From Sphingobacterium paucimobilis HER1398 (GTDB lineage: Bacteria > Bacteroidota > Bacteroidia > Sphingobacteriales > Sphingobacteriaceae), in the NCBI RefSeq assembly GCF_000416985.1, contig NZ_ATDL01000003.1, positions 1-64,000 of the forward strand: DNA of 64,000 nucleotides. Direction: 5' to 3'. The translations under genes were made by a program, and so were the position numbers. The notes under the pieces were generated by a model. It made no database searches, was not told where the DNA came from, and saw only the letters and a program-made list of their open reading frames with translations. This document shows positions 14,801 to 23,417 of the stretch, piece by piece (position 1 is the stretch's first letter; every line of letters begins with the position of its first letter).

Positions 14801-16442
14801 GCGCCCCCAATGTAACGACTCTCCGTCCTGCTATACGTGTCAATAAATTTTTATAACCTCCCCCTATTCGATCGTATGTGGCGTTAAAACCTTTGAAAAA
14901 ACGGGATAGCAAACCGTTGCTTTCCTTTTTATCGTGAGGTGATTTCAGAATCAAGGCACACAACGCTGGTGTAAGCGTGAGGGCATTAATTCCGGATATA
15001 ACAATAGACGCAGCCAATGTCAGTGAAAACTGTCGATAGAAAATACCAACCGGCCCTGAAAGAAAGGCAACAGGTATGAATACCGCCGACATGACTAGCG
15101 TAATCGCAATTACTGCACTACCAACTTCCTTCATCGCCGCAATGGTTGCTTCCAGCGGTGGAAGATGTTCATCCTCCATCTTGGCATACACAGCCTCGAC
15201 CACGACAATACCATTATCGACGACAATACCGATGGCTAGCACTAACGCAAATAAGGTCAAAAGGTTGATAGAGAATCCCATCATTTGCATAAAAAACAAG
15301 GCTCCAATCAAACTAACCGGTACTGCAAGAATAGGAATTACGGTTGCCCTAAAATCTTGAAGGAAGATAAACACAACCAGAAACACGAGAATAAAAGCTT
15401 CCAATAGCGTGATAAGTACGCTAGATATTGAAGCATTCAGGAATCTCGACACATCATATCCCATGGTATACGTCATCCCTGGGGGAAAGGTTGCTCCTTT
15501 GAGCTCTTCCATTCTATCTTTTACGCTCTGAATTACATCCTGGGCATTGGAACCAGGCAACTGCTTTAACATGATCGAAGCAGAAGGTCTACCATCTGTC
15601 TTAGATACCATTTCGTAATCTAAGGATCCAAATTCAACATCGGCAATATCCTTGATACGGATTATCGAACCATCTGCATTTGCCCGGATAGGTACATTTT
15701 CGTACTCGCTTACCTCCGTAAACTTACCAGGGTAACGAAGCACATATTGCTGCATATTCACTGCCTTATCGGAACTTATTCCAGTCTGACCAGGTGCTGC
15801 TTCTATATTTTGTCTCCTCAACGCTGCAACAAGTTCTTCTGTAGAAATAGAATAAGCAGAAAGTCGATCAGGTTTTACCCAGATGCGCATTGCATAATCC
15901 TTCATTCCCATAATTTGTGCAAAACCTACCCCTTCAATACGTTTCAGCTCTTTAAGAACATTAATATCTGTAAAGTTATAAATGAATCTTTCGTCTGCCG
16001 TCTCATCGTCTGTATACAGATTGAGGTACATCAACATACTATTCACCTCTTTCTCGGTGGTGACTCCCGCCTTGATTACTTCTTCGGGCAACTCATCCAA
16101 TACGGTCGTAACCCTATTCTGAACGTTTACCGCTGCAATATCCGGATCAACACCTACTTTGAAAAACACCTGAATTAATGTAGTACCGTTGTTGGTGGAG
16201 ACGCTATTCATATAGGTCATCCCCGCGACTCCGTTGATAGCACGTTCCAAAGGAATAGCCACAGCATTGGTACTCACCTCCGCATTGGCTCCAGTATAAT
16301 TAGCTGTTACGACAACAGAGGGCGGAACAATATCAGGGAATTGTGTAATTGGCAAAGTAAATAATGCCAACAAGCCCAAAAGGGTGATAAAAATTGAGAT
16401 TACCAGTGATAACACCGGCTTTCTAATATACGTTTCAAACAT
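11892..16442 (-). CDS. RND transporter fused to outer-membrane channel (1516 aa)
   Basis: One uninterrupted frame encodes two components of a tripartite pump. Residues 1 to about 1040 are an HAE1-type RND transporter with all 12 membrane segments. Residues about 1040-1516 are a complete OprM-like channel with its own lipobox (LLLVSSC, Cys1053), SSWEIDLWGKLRNR and tail LYKALGGGWK. The 464 residues after Cys1053 equal a normal mature channel. There is no stop or frameshift at the junction. In TM4 the proton-relay pair reads Asp409-Asn410 instead of Asp-Asp. The adaptor gene lies 16 nt upstream. Cleavage at Cys1053 by signal peptidase II could release a separate lipoprotein channel, which is inference. 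Alternatively the protein works as a true fusion. Confidence 0.92.
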   Translation of the reverse strand: MFETYIRKPVLSLVISIFITLLGLLALFTLPITQFPDIVPPSVVVTANYTGANAEVSTNAVAIPLERAINGVAGMTYMNSVSTNNGTTLIQVFFKVGVDPDIAAVNVQNRVTTVLDELPEEVIKAGVTTEKEVNSMLMYLNLYTDDETADERFIYNFTDINVLKELKRIEGVGFAQIMGMKDYAMRIWVKPDRLSAYSISTEELVAALRRQNIEAAPGQTGISSDKAVNMQQYVLRYPGKFTEVSEYENVPIRANADGSIIRIKDIADVEFGSLDYEMVSKTDGRPSASIMLKQLPGSNAQDVIQSVKDRMEELKGATFPPGMTYTMGYDVSRFLNASISSVLITLLEAFILVFLVVFIFLQDFRATVIPILAVPVSLIGALFFMQMMGFSINLLTLFALVLAIGIVVDNGIVVVEAVYAKMEDEHLPPLEATIAAMKEVGSAVIAITLVMSAVFIPVAFLSGPVGIFYRQFSLTLAASIVISGINALTLTPALCALILKSPHDKKESNGLLSRFFKGFNATYDRIGGGYKNLLTRIAGRRVVTLGALALMFVLTWGSAAILPTGFIPTEDQGMIYVAVTTPPGATVDRTEKVLDEVDRIARELDIVETVSTLAGYSIVTEVSGASYGMGMINLKAWDQRDESVDDVMTILREKTSHIADATIEFFPPPTVPGFGNSSGFELRLLDKSGNEDLSKTSIVLNDFIKELNNDDVIESTSTTFDVNFPQYMLEIDYDLAAKKGISVENSMNTLQTLLGSQYATNFIRYGQMYKVMVQSDAFSRQKPEDVLALYVKTAEGEMVPYSSFMTMKRVYGPEQITRYNMFSSAMITGQAAAGFSSGQAIEAVERIAENLPQGYEIEWSGMTREQKISGNQAGYIFLLCLVFVYLLLAAQYESFLLPLPVILCLPAGIFGAFIFLKIFGLENNIYAQVALVMLIGLLGKNAILIVEYANLKYKQGMDIFTASVEGAVARLRPILMTSFAFAAGLIPLMLANGAGAVGNRTIGTASVGGMVIGTILGVIVIPGLVVLFSKRNKPKKTGQVVAVLAALLLVSSCTVPKKVTKSELSQDVKVNAQTVLADSISLGDIPWQQVFSDPYLKGLIDTVLVNNRDLKQAIHRIEVAQANFRQRKAALLPTLDAAVEAGLRKYGHYTESGIGNYDSNFSDNLTSDEKLPEPFIPDYFVGVRSSWEIDLWGKLRNRREAAFMGLLAESETKRLLQTELISSVAAAYFELIALDHKVKVYEQNILLHERALSIIEAQKEAGRADELGVQQFKSILAESKGRRALAMQEIVGYEHQVNQLLGRVYQPIARTKEHVPNHEIFQELHVGNIDLLFNNRIDIRRAALELQGNYSDLEVARLSFLPSVAISPYFGLQTFSIDQLFNLDKSVAYGVLGSVTVPIFRQRELKSQYEAMKANYGIAFLEYEKVILNAVNEISLALHTQGAIAEREVLVHNQVEALESAIIAAEELFIAGRVNYLDIVTAQKDVIGAQEAQVDVLKEKMLNQVVLYKALGGGWK

Positions 16443-16458
16443 CTAAATCGCCTCCGTT

Positions 16459-17565
16459 CTAATTATTAATCGGTTTCGGTTGTATGCTCATACCATCTCG
16501 CAAAGACTGTACGCCTTCAAAAACGACCTTTGTGTCCGCATGTAACCCGTCTTCTACCACATAATAATGTCCAACGCGCTGGCCATTCTTAAATGGCATC
16601 ATCTTAACTTTATTACCCTCTACCGCATAAACGTAGGCTTTGTCCTGGATCTCAAATACGGACTTTTGGTGTACGAATGTAAGATTTCCAGTCTGCGTGG
16701 GTACTCCAATACGTCCTGAAGCACCGTGCTTTAGTAATCCCTTGGGGTTATCGAACTTGGCGCGCAAAGAAATGGATCCTGTACTAGCCTCAAACTCACT
16801 TTCAACGATCTCGGCTATCCCTGTATAAGGATACACCTCGCCATTGGCTAATATCAAGCGTACTTCTTGCTGAAATTTATTCCTGTTAAATGAAGAATCA
16901 GATGCAATAGCAAGATATTCAGATTCAGAAATATTATAATAAACGTTTACTCTTTCTAAATCAGAAATGGAAGTGATCAATGCACCTTCGCTCAACAACG
17001 AACCTTCCTTGAGCAAAATCCGGTCAATACGACCATCAAAAGGCGCTCTAATCTGGGTATGGCTTAGCTTGGTTCTTGCTTGATTCAATATCGCATCAGC
17101 TTCCTGCACCTTTGAAATAGCGGCTTTAAGCTGTACTTTGAGCAAATCCTGCTCAGTGGTACTGATGATTCCTTTTTGTACTAGCTTTGCTGTCCTTTCC
17201 AACTCTAACTCCACTTTCTTCACCTCCGCTTTTGCTGTATTTAACCCCGCTTCTGCACGCGCAAAATCGGCCTTATACTCTTCATCATTAAGACTAAACA
17301 AAACCTGCCCCCTTCTGACGAAAGCCCCCTCATCAACATAAATTCTATTTAAAAATCCCGACAGTCTAGAGCGCAACTCTACGTTCCTTTGGGATTGAAT
17401 ATCGGCAATATACTCTTTGTAGATAATGGTATCCATCTGTAGGAGACCAGTCACAGGCACAACCTTGGCTTGTTCCTCGGATTTATTTTCACTGCTGCTA
17501 GCAGTACAGGACGCGGCAAATAACAGGCACCCAAATATTGGGTACATGAGTTTATTTTTCTTCAT
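16459..17565 (-). CDS. RND efflux periplasmic adaptor for the fused pump
   Basis: This 368-residue membrane fusion protein is a lipoprotein (lipobox FAASC, Cys about 20). It has lipoyl halves around NVELRSRLSGFLNRIYVDEG (about 60-80) and THTQIRAPFDGRIDR-like sequence (about 165), separated by a coiled-coil hairpin. A beta-barrel and a C-terminal domain with VVFEGVQSLRDGM follow. The stop lies 16 nt before the start of the RND-channel fusion, so these two genes supply all three pump parts. About 110 nt upstream is a small membrane-protein gene that may be cotranscribed. It is only distantly similar to the second adaptor in the window. Confidence 0.93.
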   Translation of the reverse strand: MKKNKLMYPIFGCLLFAASCTASSSENKSEEQAKVVPVTGLLQMDTIIYKEYIADIQSQRNVELRSRLSGFLNRIYVDEGAFVRRGQVLFSLNDEEYKADFARAEAGLNTAKAEVKKVELELERTAKLVQKGIISTTEQDLLKVQLKAAISKVQEADAILNQARTKLSHTQIRAPFDGRIDRILLKEGSLLSEGALITSISDLERVNVYYNISESEYLAIASDSSFNRNKFQQEVRLILANGEVYPYTGIAEIVESEFEASTGSISLRAKFDNPKGLLKHGASGRIGVPTQTGNLTFVHQKSVFEIQDKAYVYAVEGNKVKMMPFKNGQRVGHYYVVEDGLHADTKVVFEGVQSLRDGMSIQPKPINN

Positions 17566-17678
17566 AGCTAAATATGAGTGAATTAAATATTAAAAAATCG
17601 ATAAAAATAGAGCGACCTACGAGAACTAAAACTAGCCTCATAAGCATTTATTAAGCAAATAAGATGGGGTTGTAAAAA

Positions 17679-18044
17679 TTAGAAAGGTCTGAACCTATAC
17701 AGAAATGTATAGTATCCTGGCAAACATAGGGTTTTAGAAACGTAGGCTGGATGATCAATCTCTTTGGAGAAGAGAAAAAGCTTTCGAACTAGCCAACAAA
17801 AGAAAAGAATAACAGGCAGTACGCCCAATATTAACATAAGAATCCTGTAATCATCAAAAAAGATATTAGGAAGATTCTCATGTTGTTCTGGATGTGTGAC
17901 ATCTAAAATCTCCTCTAACACAACCTCTAAGAGCGTTTCGCTAGAAGAAACAGGTTTAAAGTCTACTATATTACAATACTTCACCTCATAACAAAGTACA
18001 TTGAGATAGCCAAAAAGCGCTAGAAAATGTAGTATTCGCAACAT
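17679..18044 (-). CDS. Small membrane protein of unknown function
   Basis: I do not recognise this 121-residue protein. The start chosen is the ATG of MLRILHFLAL; a longer frame exists upstream, but a TATATTTG element ends 6 nt before this ATG. A first hydrophobic segment (about 3-18) could be a signal or anchor. An acidic, His-containing middle (HPEQHENLP) follows, then one strong membrane segment (about 70-88, LMLILGVLPVILFFCWLV). A basic/aromatic tail ends it (PGYYTFLYRFRPF). It lies between the sphingolipid operon and the efflux adaptor on the same strand. A role with the pump is possible from position only. Confidence 0.6.
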   Translation of the reverse strand: MLRILHFLALFGYLNVLCYEVKYCNIVDFKPVSSSETLLEVVLEEILDVTHPEQHENLPNIFFDDYRILMLILGVLPVILFFCWLVRKLFLFSKEIDHPAYVSKTLCLPGYYTFLYRFRPF

Positions 18045-18050
18045 ATGCTG

Positions 18051-18058
18051 CAAATATA
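18051..18058 (-). promoter_or_regulatory. -7 element TATATTTG for the 121-aa gene
   Basis: On the minus strand TATATTTG lies 6 nt before the chosen ATG and matches TAnnTTTG exactly. No clear -33 TTTG is visible at the right distance. If used, the transcript would have almost no leader. Confidence 0.4.
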
Positions 18059-18169
18059 AAGAAGCAAAACGCAGGAAAACGCAGAGCATTGTAAAAAAAA
18101 TGTTATCTAGACAGTCCAAGACGGTAGTTAGACTTTTCTCTGACAAATACAACCTACTACATTAGCTCA

Positions 18170-18556
18170 CTATTGCTTGAATACCCAGAATTTTTGTAAT
18201 GTAAAATTGAATCCTAAAGAAACTATTATTTCTACGATTCCTTTGGACAATAAAAAATGGCAATGCCATACGTCTACGAGGAAGTGTATACCCGTAGATT
18301 TCAGAACGATACTGCCCATCACCACAATAGCAAACTTCCACAGTTGACTTGCTAAAGGGACTGCTGTATTGTTAAACGACCAATATCTATTAATCGTAAA
18401 GTTGACTACTGCTCCCAAACTTCCGCTGACCACATTGGAGAGTGGAGCGGATATCATTAAAACTTTATAACAAAAAGAATAAATTCCAAAATCAAACAGA
18501 CCTCCTACAAAGGCGGACAATTGTGCTTTTAAAAACTCTTTAAGTTTAAATGTCAT
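18170..18556 (-). CDS. GtrA-family membrane protein
   Basis: This 128-residue polytopic protein has four predicted membrane segments and the GtrA pattern AFVGGLFDFGIYSFCY near the N-terminus and VNFTINRYWSFNN around residue 60. GtrA proteins are thought to flip or help transfer lipid-linked sugars. The start ATG (MTFKLKEFLK) overlaps the end of the phosphotransferase gene by 11 nt; an upstream ATG would give an implausible charged extension inside that gene. As last gene of the sphingolipid operon it may help move or glycosylate the lipid headgroup, which is inference from position. Confidence 0.85.
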   Translation of the reverse strand: MTFKLKEFLKAQLSAFVGGLFDFGIYSFCYKVLMISAPLSNVVSGSLGAVVNFTINRYWSFNNTAVPLASQLWKFAIVVMGSIVLKSTGIHFLVDVWHCHFLLSKGIVEIIVSLGFNFTLQKFWVFKQ

Positions 18557-19253
18557 TTTCTTGGGTTTGTTCAGCTTGCTGTTTGGCCAACTTCTCTTCT
18601 TTATCTTTTGCATCTCCAACAGCTAGTAGCTTCATGGTATCACCTATATTAATAAAAAACAGAATGATACAAATTCCAAAGACACTATAATCGATTGTAC
18701 CTTTGAACAGAACTTCAACAAGCAGTACCAAACAAACAACAACCCTTATTTCTGTAGGGCCTAATAATCCAGCGTCAATTGTATACTTGTCAGTAATTCT
18801 GTAACGCAATTGAGATATAATCATTGCCCAGCCATAGAGCGCTACCAATGCAAAGCCCAAGTATTTAAAATCTCCGACCGTATACAACATGTAGCCTAGT
18901 CCTATGAACACTGTACTGACCCAATCCATCACTATATCGAGAGCGAAACCGTACCATTTACGTGATTTATTACGATAATAGGCTATTCTTCCGTCAAGAG
19001 AGTCACCAAACCACTGGATAAAAAAACCAGGAATTGCTAACAGCAAAAGATCTTTATCTACATATTCAGCCAACAGGAAACTTACAAGAATTATTATGGA
19101 TCCCAAAAAGCCTATCGCTGTCAATCCATCCGATGTAATCCGTTCCGGTATACGTGGAACCAAATAGCTAATGAACCGCTGTTCTGGGTCGCTCAGTATG
19201 TTTGTACGTTTTCTATCCTGAAACAATTTTTTGTTTATTTCCTGTTTACTCAT
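18546..19253 (-). CDS. CDP-alcohol phosphatidyltransferase family protein
   Basis: This 235-residue membrane enzyme is of the family that joins a CDP-activated lipid or alcohol to a hydroxyl acceptor. The active-site region reads GDSLDGRIAYYRNKSRKWYG followed by FALDIVMD. All four Asp residues of the D-x2-D-G-x2-A-R-x8-G-x3-D-x3-D signature are present, but Arg is replaced by Tyr and the spacer to Gly is one residue longer. Five or six membrane segments follow. The C-terminus is a charged tail with a K/Q/E run. It starts 10 nt after the reductase gene. Within this operon it is a candidate for adding the phospho-headgroup to ceramide. Confidence 0.85.
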   Translation of the reverse strand: MSKQEINKKLFQDRKRTNILSDPEQRFISYLVPRIPERITSDGLTAIGFLGSIIILVSFLLAEYVDKDLLLLAIPGFFIQWFGDSLDGRIAYYRNKSRKWYGFALDIVMDWVSTVFIGLGYMLYTVGDFKYLGFALVALYGWAMIISQLRYRITDKYTIDAGLLGPTEIRVVVCLVLLVEVLFKGTIDYSVFGICIILFFINIGDTMKLLAVGDAKDKEEKLAKQQAEQTQENDI

Positions 19254-19263
19254 ATCTCTCTTA

Positions 19264-20262
19264 TTACAGCCAATTATTCGTTTTATACCACAATAGCGTT
19301 TCCTTCAATCCTGAAGATAAGTTAAATTTAGGTTCAAAAGCTAATTCTCTTTGTGCCTTTTCAATATTACATCCCCAGTTTTCAGCGGTAAGCTCGGCCA
19401 ATCGCTCAGGATATAAAACTGGAGTTTTTTCAGATCGTGCATAAAGTGATTGCGAAATTTTAGCGACAAAAGCCACTAGAGCATAAGGAATATGCAGACG
19501 AAAAGACTTTTTATTAAACGTATTTCTAAAAACATCAGCCATAGCATATCGCGAATAGACCTGACCATCTGTAATATTATAGAACTGTAGACCTTGTTGT
19601 GATTGCGTGCATGCATCAAGAATAACATCAACAAGATCCTTGACATAAACAAAGCTCAACTTTTGAGGTTTGTTTCCAATATAAGGATCAAATCCCTTAC
19701 TTAAGGTATCAAAGAGAATAAATAAGTCCTTCTCGCGCGGTCCATATACTGCTGTAGGCCTCAGTACGGAAATAGGACTATCCGAAAAGTTAGTCTTAAT
19801 CATCTCTTCGGAAGTTCTCTTACTACGGCCGTATACAGTCAGGGGATTGTAAGGTGTGTTTTCTGTAATTAAAAATGGGCTTTCAAAATCAATTGGACCT
19901 ACGGCAGCTAAGCTACTAACGTATACAATTCTTTCTAAAATATCCTTTATTGCGGAAGAAGCCTTTAAAATGTTTTCGGTATATCCGACGTTAACTTTCA
20001 ACATATCGCTTTCGCTCTTTGCTTTAGTCATCGCTGCGGCATGTATGATATAACTGTACTGTTCTTGCTGAAATAAGGAGATTAGCTCGTCAGAATCATC
20101 CATATTCGGAAACACGAATTTATCAACAGCATGCTGAATAGTATCAATCTTACTGGTTTTTCTTACAGCAGCGTGGACCTCATACCCTCTTCGTCTTGCC
20201 TCTTCTACCAGATGAGACCCCACAAAACCACTAGCACCTGTTATAAATACTTTTTTCCTCAT
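19264..20262 (-). CDS. NAD(P)-dependent epimerase/reductase (candidate 3-ketosphinganine reductase)
   Basis: This 332-residue extended short-chain dehydrogenase fold has dinucleotide-binding VFITGASGFVGSHLV at residues 4-18, a catalytic YGRSK near 145 (Tyr-x3-Lys) and an adjacent RPTAVYGPRE segment. The start overlaps the stop of the acyltransferase gene by 4 nt. In Caulobacter an epimerase-fold protein (CerR) reduces 3-ketosphinganine in bacterial ceramide synthesis. Position beside serine palmitoyltransferase suggests the same step here. Sequence alone cannot exclude a sugar-nucleotide or flavonol-type substrate. Confidence 0.85.
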   Translation of the reverse strand: MRKKVFITGASGFVGSHLVEEARRRGYEVHAAVRKTSKIDTIQHAVDKFVFPNMDDSDELISLFQQEQYSYIIHAAAMTKAKSESDMLKVNVGYTENILKASSAIKDILERIVYVSSLAAVGPIDFESPFLITENTPYNPLTVYGRSKRTSEEMIKTNFSDSPISVLRPTAVYGPREKDLFILFDTLSKGFDPYIGNKPQKLSFVYVKDLVDVILDACTQSQQGLQFYNITDGQVYSRYAMADVFRNTFNKKSFRLHIPYALVAFVAKISQSLYARSEKTPVLYPERLAELTAENWGCNIEKAQRELAFEPKFNLSSGLKETLLWYKTNNWL

Positions 20263-21380
20263 ATCGCCTTCTCGTATAAACGATAGCGTTTGTATAGTTC
20301 ACCATTAATTTGCTCAATGGCGTGATTCATTAAGTAGTTTGTTTCCAACATCCAGGAACACTCCGCACCACGTATACCAGCAGGTTTAGCATTTCTGATA
20401 ATCCGACCGTATAAACAAGCTTCAATTCCTAGTTTCCGATAACCTTCCAAAACCCCCAGCATCAGAACACGTAGGGATTTAATATTCTTTTTCCCAAATA
20501 ACAATTTAAAAATACCCGTTGGCAATAAGCGTCCACGTTTTATATTGATTTGGATTTCATTAACATTGGGAATTCCTACTGCAAAACCGATTATTTCTTC
20601 TCCTTTTTCTGCTATAATACAGAAACGGGGATCAACAATCATTTTTAAGTCTTTGGCGATATAATCAAACTCTTCATCAGTCATAGGGACAAATCCGAGA
20701 TTCTTATCCCATGCCTTGTTATATACTTCCCGAATCTTAGCCGCTTCGCTTTTAAAGTCTTTTAAGTTAATTGTCCTTAGCTTTATTCCCGATCTACCTA
20801 AACGCTCCTCTAGTCTATCCATAAGTTGAACAGCACGCGTACTGGCGGTTTCCGTTCTCACGTTATAAGCTAAGAGATCCACTTTTTTATCAAAGCCGTA
20901 ATTGCTTATTAAATCGAGATAATAAGGGCTGTTATAAGGCATCATCGCCATTGGAGGCATATCAAAACCATCTACAAGCAGTCCACATGTCTCATTTGTA
21001 GAGAGATTGATCGGCCCTACAATATTATTCCCTCCTTTTTCTCTTATCCAACCTAATGCTGCGTCAAACAATCCGTTGGCCACTTCCTGATTATCAATAG
21101 AATCAAAGTACCCAAACTGTCCTTCATTCAAATTGTTAATAGAATTGTGGCGATTATTCCATATTGCAGCTATTCTTCCAACAACTTTATTCTCTTTATA
21201 AGCTAAAAAGAGCTGTGCTGTCGAGTGCTTATAAAAAGGGTGCTTTTTAGGATTTAACAAATCACTTTGTGCAATAAATAACTCGGGAACGTAGTTAGCA
21301 TTCCCCAAATACAAATCATGCGGAAAGTCTATGAATTCCGCACGTTGTTTTTTTGTCTCTACAGGTATGATTGTTATCAT
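20259..21380 (-). CDS. GNAT-like N-acyltransferase (candidate ceramide synthase)
   Basis: This 373-residue protein has an N-terminal region (VNxxYVPELF-like, about 28-40) seen in Bacteroidota GNAT-like proteins of lipid operons, and a C-terminal acetyltransferase fold. The acyl-CoA-binding loop is probably GVLEGYRKLGIEACLYG near residues 310-325. No signal peptide or membrane segment is seen. It lies 27 nt after serine palmitoyltransferase and overlaps the reductase by 4 nt, so the three are coupled. N-acylation of sphinganine is the one ceramide-building step otherwise unassigned here, so this is my candidate for it. That assignment is inference. Confidence 0.8.
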   Translation of the reverse strand: MITIIPVETKKQRAEFIDFPHDLYLGNANYVPELFIAQSDLLNPKKHPFYKHSTAQLFLAYKENKVVGRIAAIWNNRHNSINNLNEGQFGYFDSIDNQEVANGLFDAALGWIREKGGNNIVGPINLSTNETCGLLVDGFDMPPMAMMPYNSPYYLDLISNYGFDKKVDLLAYNVRTETASTRAVQLMDRLEERLGRSGIKLRTINLKDFKSEAAKIREVYNKAWDKNLGFVPMTDEEFDYIAKDLKMIVDPRFCIIAEKGEEIIGFAVGIPNVNEIQINIKRGRLLPTGIFKLLFGKKNIKSLRVLMLGVLEGYRKLGIEACLYGRIIRNAKPAGIRGAECSWMLETNYLMNHAIEQINGELYKRYRLYEKAI

Positions 21381-21407
21381 GGCCTTCCTAAAATAGATAG
21401 TATGTCT

Positions 21408-22649
<1,242 letters not shown>

Positions 22650-22686
22650 TTATATTTTAACTTTCTGACCAAACCGAAACAAACGT

Positions 22687-22718
22687 CAAAAATATGAAAT
22701 CTATATTAAGGTAAACAA
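22687..22718 (-). promoter_or_regulatory. Promoter for the sphingolipid operon
   Basis: On the minus strand TTG is followed after 21 nt by TATTTTTG, matching the Bacteroidota -33/-7 pattern. It predicts a leader of roughly 60 nt before the spt ATG. Confidence 0.5.
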
Positions 22719-22897
22719 TTTTTATCAACAAATGACGTTAATCTAACATTGCCTTAGTACGTACTTCTCATAATTCCACGCAATCTCTAATCTAGCTGCA
22801 AAACGTGCAAACTTACAAAACTTTGCAGTATAAACCACAACCAAAAAGCATATAAATATCATAAAGTTAAATTATTGTTAATAAACAAACAATAGGT

Positions 22898-22932
22898 TTT
22901 GGCAATATCAATCCTCAAATTTACTACATTTG
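22898..22932 (+). promoter_or_regulatory. Promoter for smpB
   Basis: TTTG at 22898 is followed by TACATTTG at 22925-22932; the spacing of 23 nt is slightly long. Transcription from about 22938 supports the smpB start at 22953 over an upstream in-frame ATG that lies before the promoter. Confidence 0.55.
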
Positions 22933-22952
22933 CACATTACACAGTTATAGTT

Positions 22953-23408
22953 ATGGCATTATCGTCTCAAATAAACATAAAAAACAAAAAAGCTTCCTTT
23001 GAATATCATCTGATCGACAGGTACGTAGCAGGAATACAACTGCTCGGCACAGAGATCAAATCTATCCGAGAAGGGAAGGCAAATATCAATGACAGTTTTT
23101 GTTCTTTTTTTGAGGATGGGCTCTACATTCGTAACATGCATATTGCTGAATACTCCTTTGGATCATTTTACAACCACGAATCCAAACGAGACAGAAAGCT
23201 CCTATTAACCAAAAAAGAGCTAAAGAAACTCAAAGATAAAGGGGAAGAGAAAGGCTTCACCATAGTCCCGCTACGCATCTTTATTAGCGAAAGGGGCTTT
23301 GCTAAGGTTGAAATAGCATTAGCTCAGGGTAAGAAAGACTTTGACAAAAGGGAGACTATCAAAGAACGTGAAACAAAACGTGAACTGGATCGCGTTATGA
23401 AATATTAA
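22953..23408 (+). CDS. smpB: SsrA-binding protein SmpB
   Basis: This 151-residue protein binds tmRNA and carries it to stalled ribosomes in trans-translation. It shows the family core [38 protein letters not shown], the [18 protein letters not shown] strand and the basic tail [20 protein letters not shown] that enters the mRNA channel. The start is set by MALSSQ, since the upstream in-frame ATG precedes the promoter element. The tmRNA gene itself is not in the window. Confidence 0.97.
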   Translation: MALSSQINIKNKKASFEYHLIDRYVAGIQLLGTEIKSIREGKANINDSFCSFFEDGLYIRNMHIAEYSFGSFYNHESKRDRKLLLTKKELKKLKDKGEEKGFTIVPLRIFISERGFAKVEIALAQGKKDFDKRETIKERETKRELDRVMKY

Positions 23409-23417
23409 CGACTGCGA

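Noticed and set aside
18557-18619. Longer GtrA start
   Set aside because: The extension is a charged stretch lying inside the phosphotransferase coding region; the ATG at 18556 gives the normal family N-terminus.
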